Assembly (NCBI GenBank): GCA_010672165.1
Contig: JAAHHN010000050.1
Coordinates: 1 to 35,061, forward strand
Length of the DNA stretch: 35,061 bases
Direction: 5' to 3'
Source of the DNA: Spirulina sp. SIO3F2
Lineage (GTDB): Bacteria > Cyanobacteriota > Cyanobacteriia > Cyanobacteriales > Spirulinaceae
How positions within the stretch are numbered: position 1 is the stretch's first letter; every line of letters begins with the position of its first letter. The notes under the pieces were generated by a model. It was not told the DNA's origin and did no database searches. It saw only the letters and a list, made by a program, of their open reading frames with translations. A program made the position numbers and the translations under genes. Below are positions 34,926-35,061 of the stretch, piece after piece.

Positions 34926-35061
34926 TGTTCGGACTCAGTATCACCGCCATCGGCATGAGGCCGATCGCGGACTGCATTAACATCTTCCACACCCTCCAAA
35001 CCCCCCTTCACCTCGACTTCCTTGAACTCGCCATCGGTAGCCCCTGCCCCACCGACTACCC
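34925..35061 (+). CDS. Start of a gene cut by the window edge, function uncertain
   Basis: 45 codons visible from the ATG that overlaps the previous stop (TAATG). The chain begins MFGLSITAIGMRPIADCIN and has LDFLELAIGSPCP, a strand-helix-strand start that could be a TIM-barrel (DUF692/isomerase-like) protein; that is a guess from pattern only. The open frame runs to the edge. Confidence 0.6.
   Translation, partial: MFGLSITAIGMRPIADCINIFHTLQTPLHLDFLELAIGSPCPTDY

Noticed and set aside
1-35061. Frequent GCGATCGC octamers
   Set aside because: This is the known HIP1 sequence of cyanobacterial genomes; useful to identify the organism group but not a novel feature.

Overview
The window is chromosomal DNA from a cyanobacterium. 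The evidence is plastocyanin (petE) beside cytochrome c550 (psbV), a Tab2-type photosystem translation factor, a PSII-type S4 RNA-binding protein, a DUF3288 protein, two Uma2-family genes, and the cyanobacterial HIP1 octamer GCGATCGC, which I count about fifty times by eye. I cannot place it to genus. There is no tRNA, rRNA, CRISPR array or intact transposase that I can recognise.

Left part (1-9.6 kb): two tandem, closely related membrane phosphatases of the Cache-HAMP-PP2C(SpoIIE) type (the first cut by the window edge), an EgtD-like methyltransferase, an acidic secreted protein, a polytopic GT-C-like membrane protein, exonuclease III (xth), glyoxalase II (gloB) and a small conserved protein. 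Middle (9.6-20.5 kb): a GT2 polyprenol-phosphate sugar transferase, petE and psbV with clear hairpin terminators, a GIY-YIG protein, Tab2, DUF2062, an S4-domain protein, an FTR1 permease, a small ABM-like protein, DUF3288, a Uma2 protein and an ABC-2 permease.

Right part (20.7-35 kb): purC, an Omp85/BamA-type outer-membrane protein, then lpxC-fabZ-lpxA-lpxB. This is a compact envelope operon in which fatty-acid and lipid A synthesis sit beside outer-membrane protein assembly. It converges on rph and an adenylate-kinase-like gene. Then come a large ABC exporter with a cyclic-nucleotide-binding-like domain and a catalytically degenerate C39 domain, a tiny ORF, a second Uma2 gene with a Gln-rich coiled coil, and a 598-residue protein built from two copies of one module. 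That last gene overlaps the start of another gene cut by the right edge.

The most unusual signal is in the small mobile elements. Two 126-bp copies of one MITE (TA-flanked, IS5/IS427-like ends) and one 109-bp inverted-repeat element of another family each begin exactly on the TAG stop codon of a neighbouring gene. In all three cases, removing the element in silico would leave the same TAG stop. Other non-coding structure includes heptanucleotide tandem repeats (one overlapping a start codon), two copies of a ~100-bp interspersed repeat, and several strong hairpin terminators and leaders.
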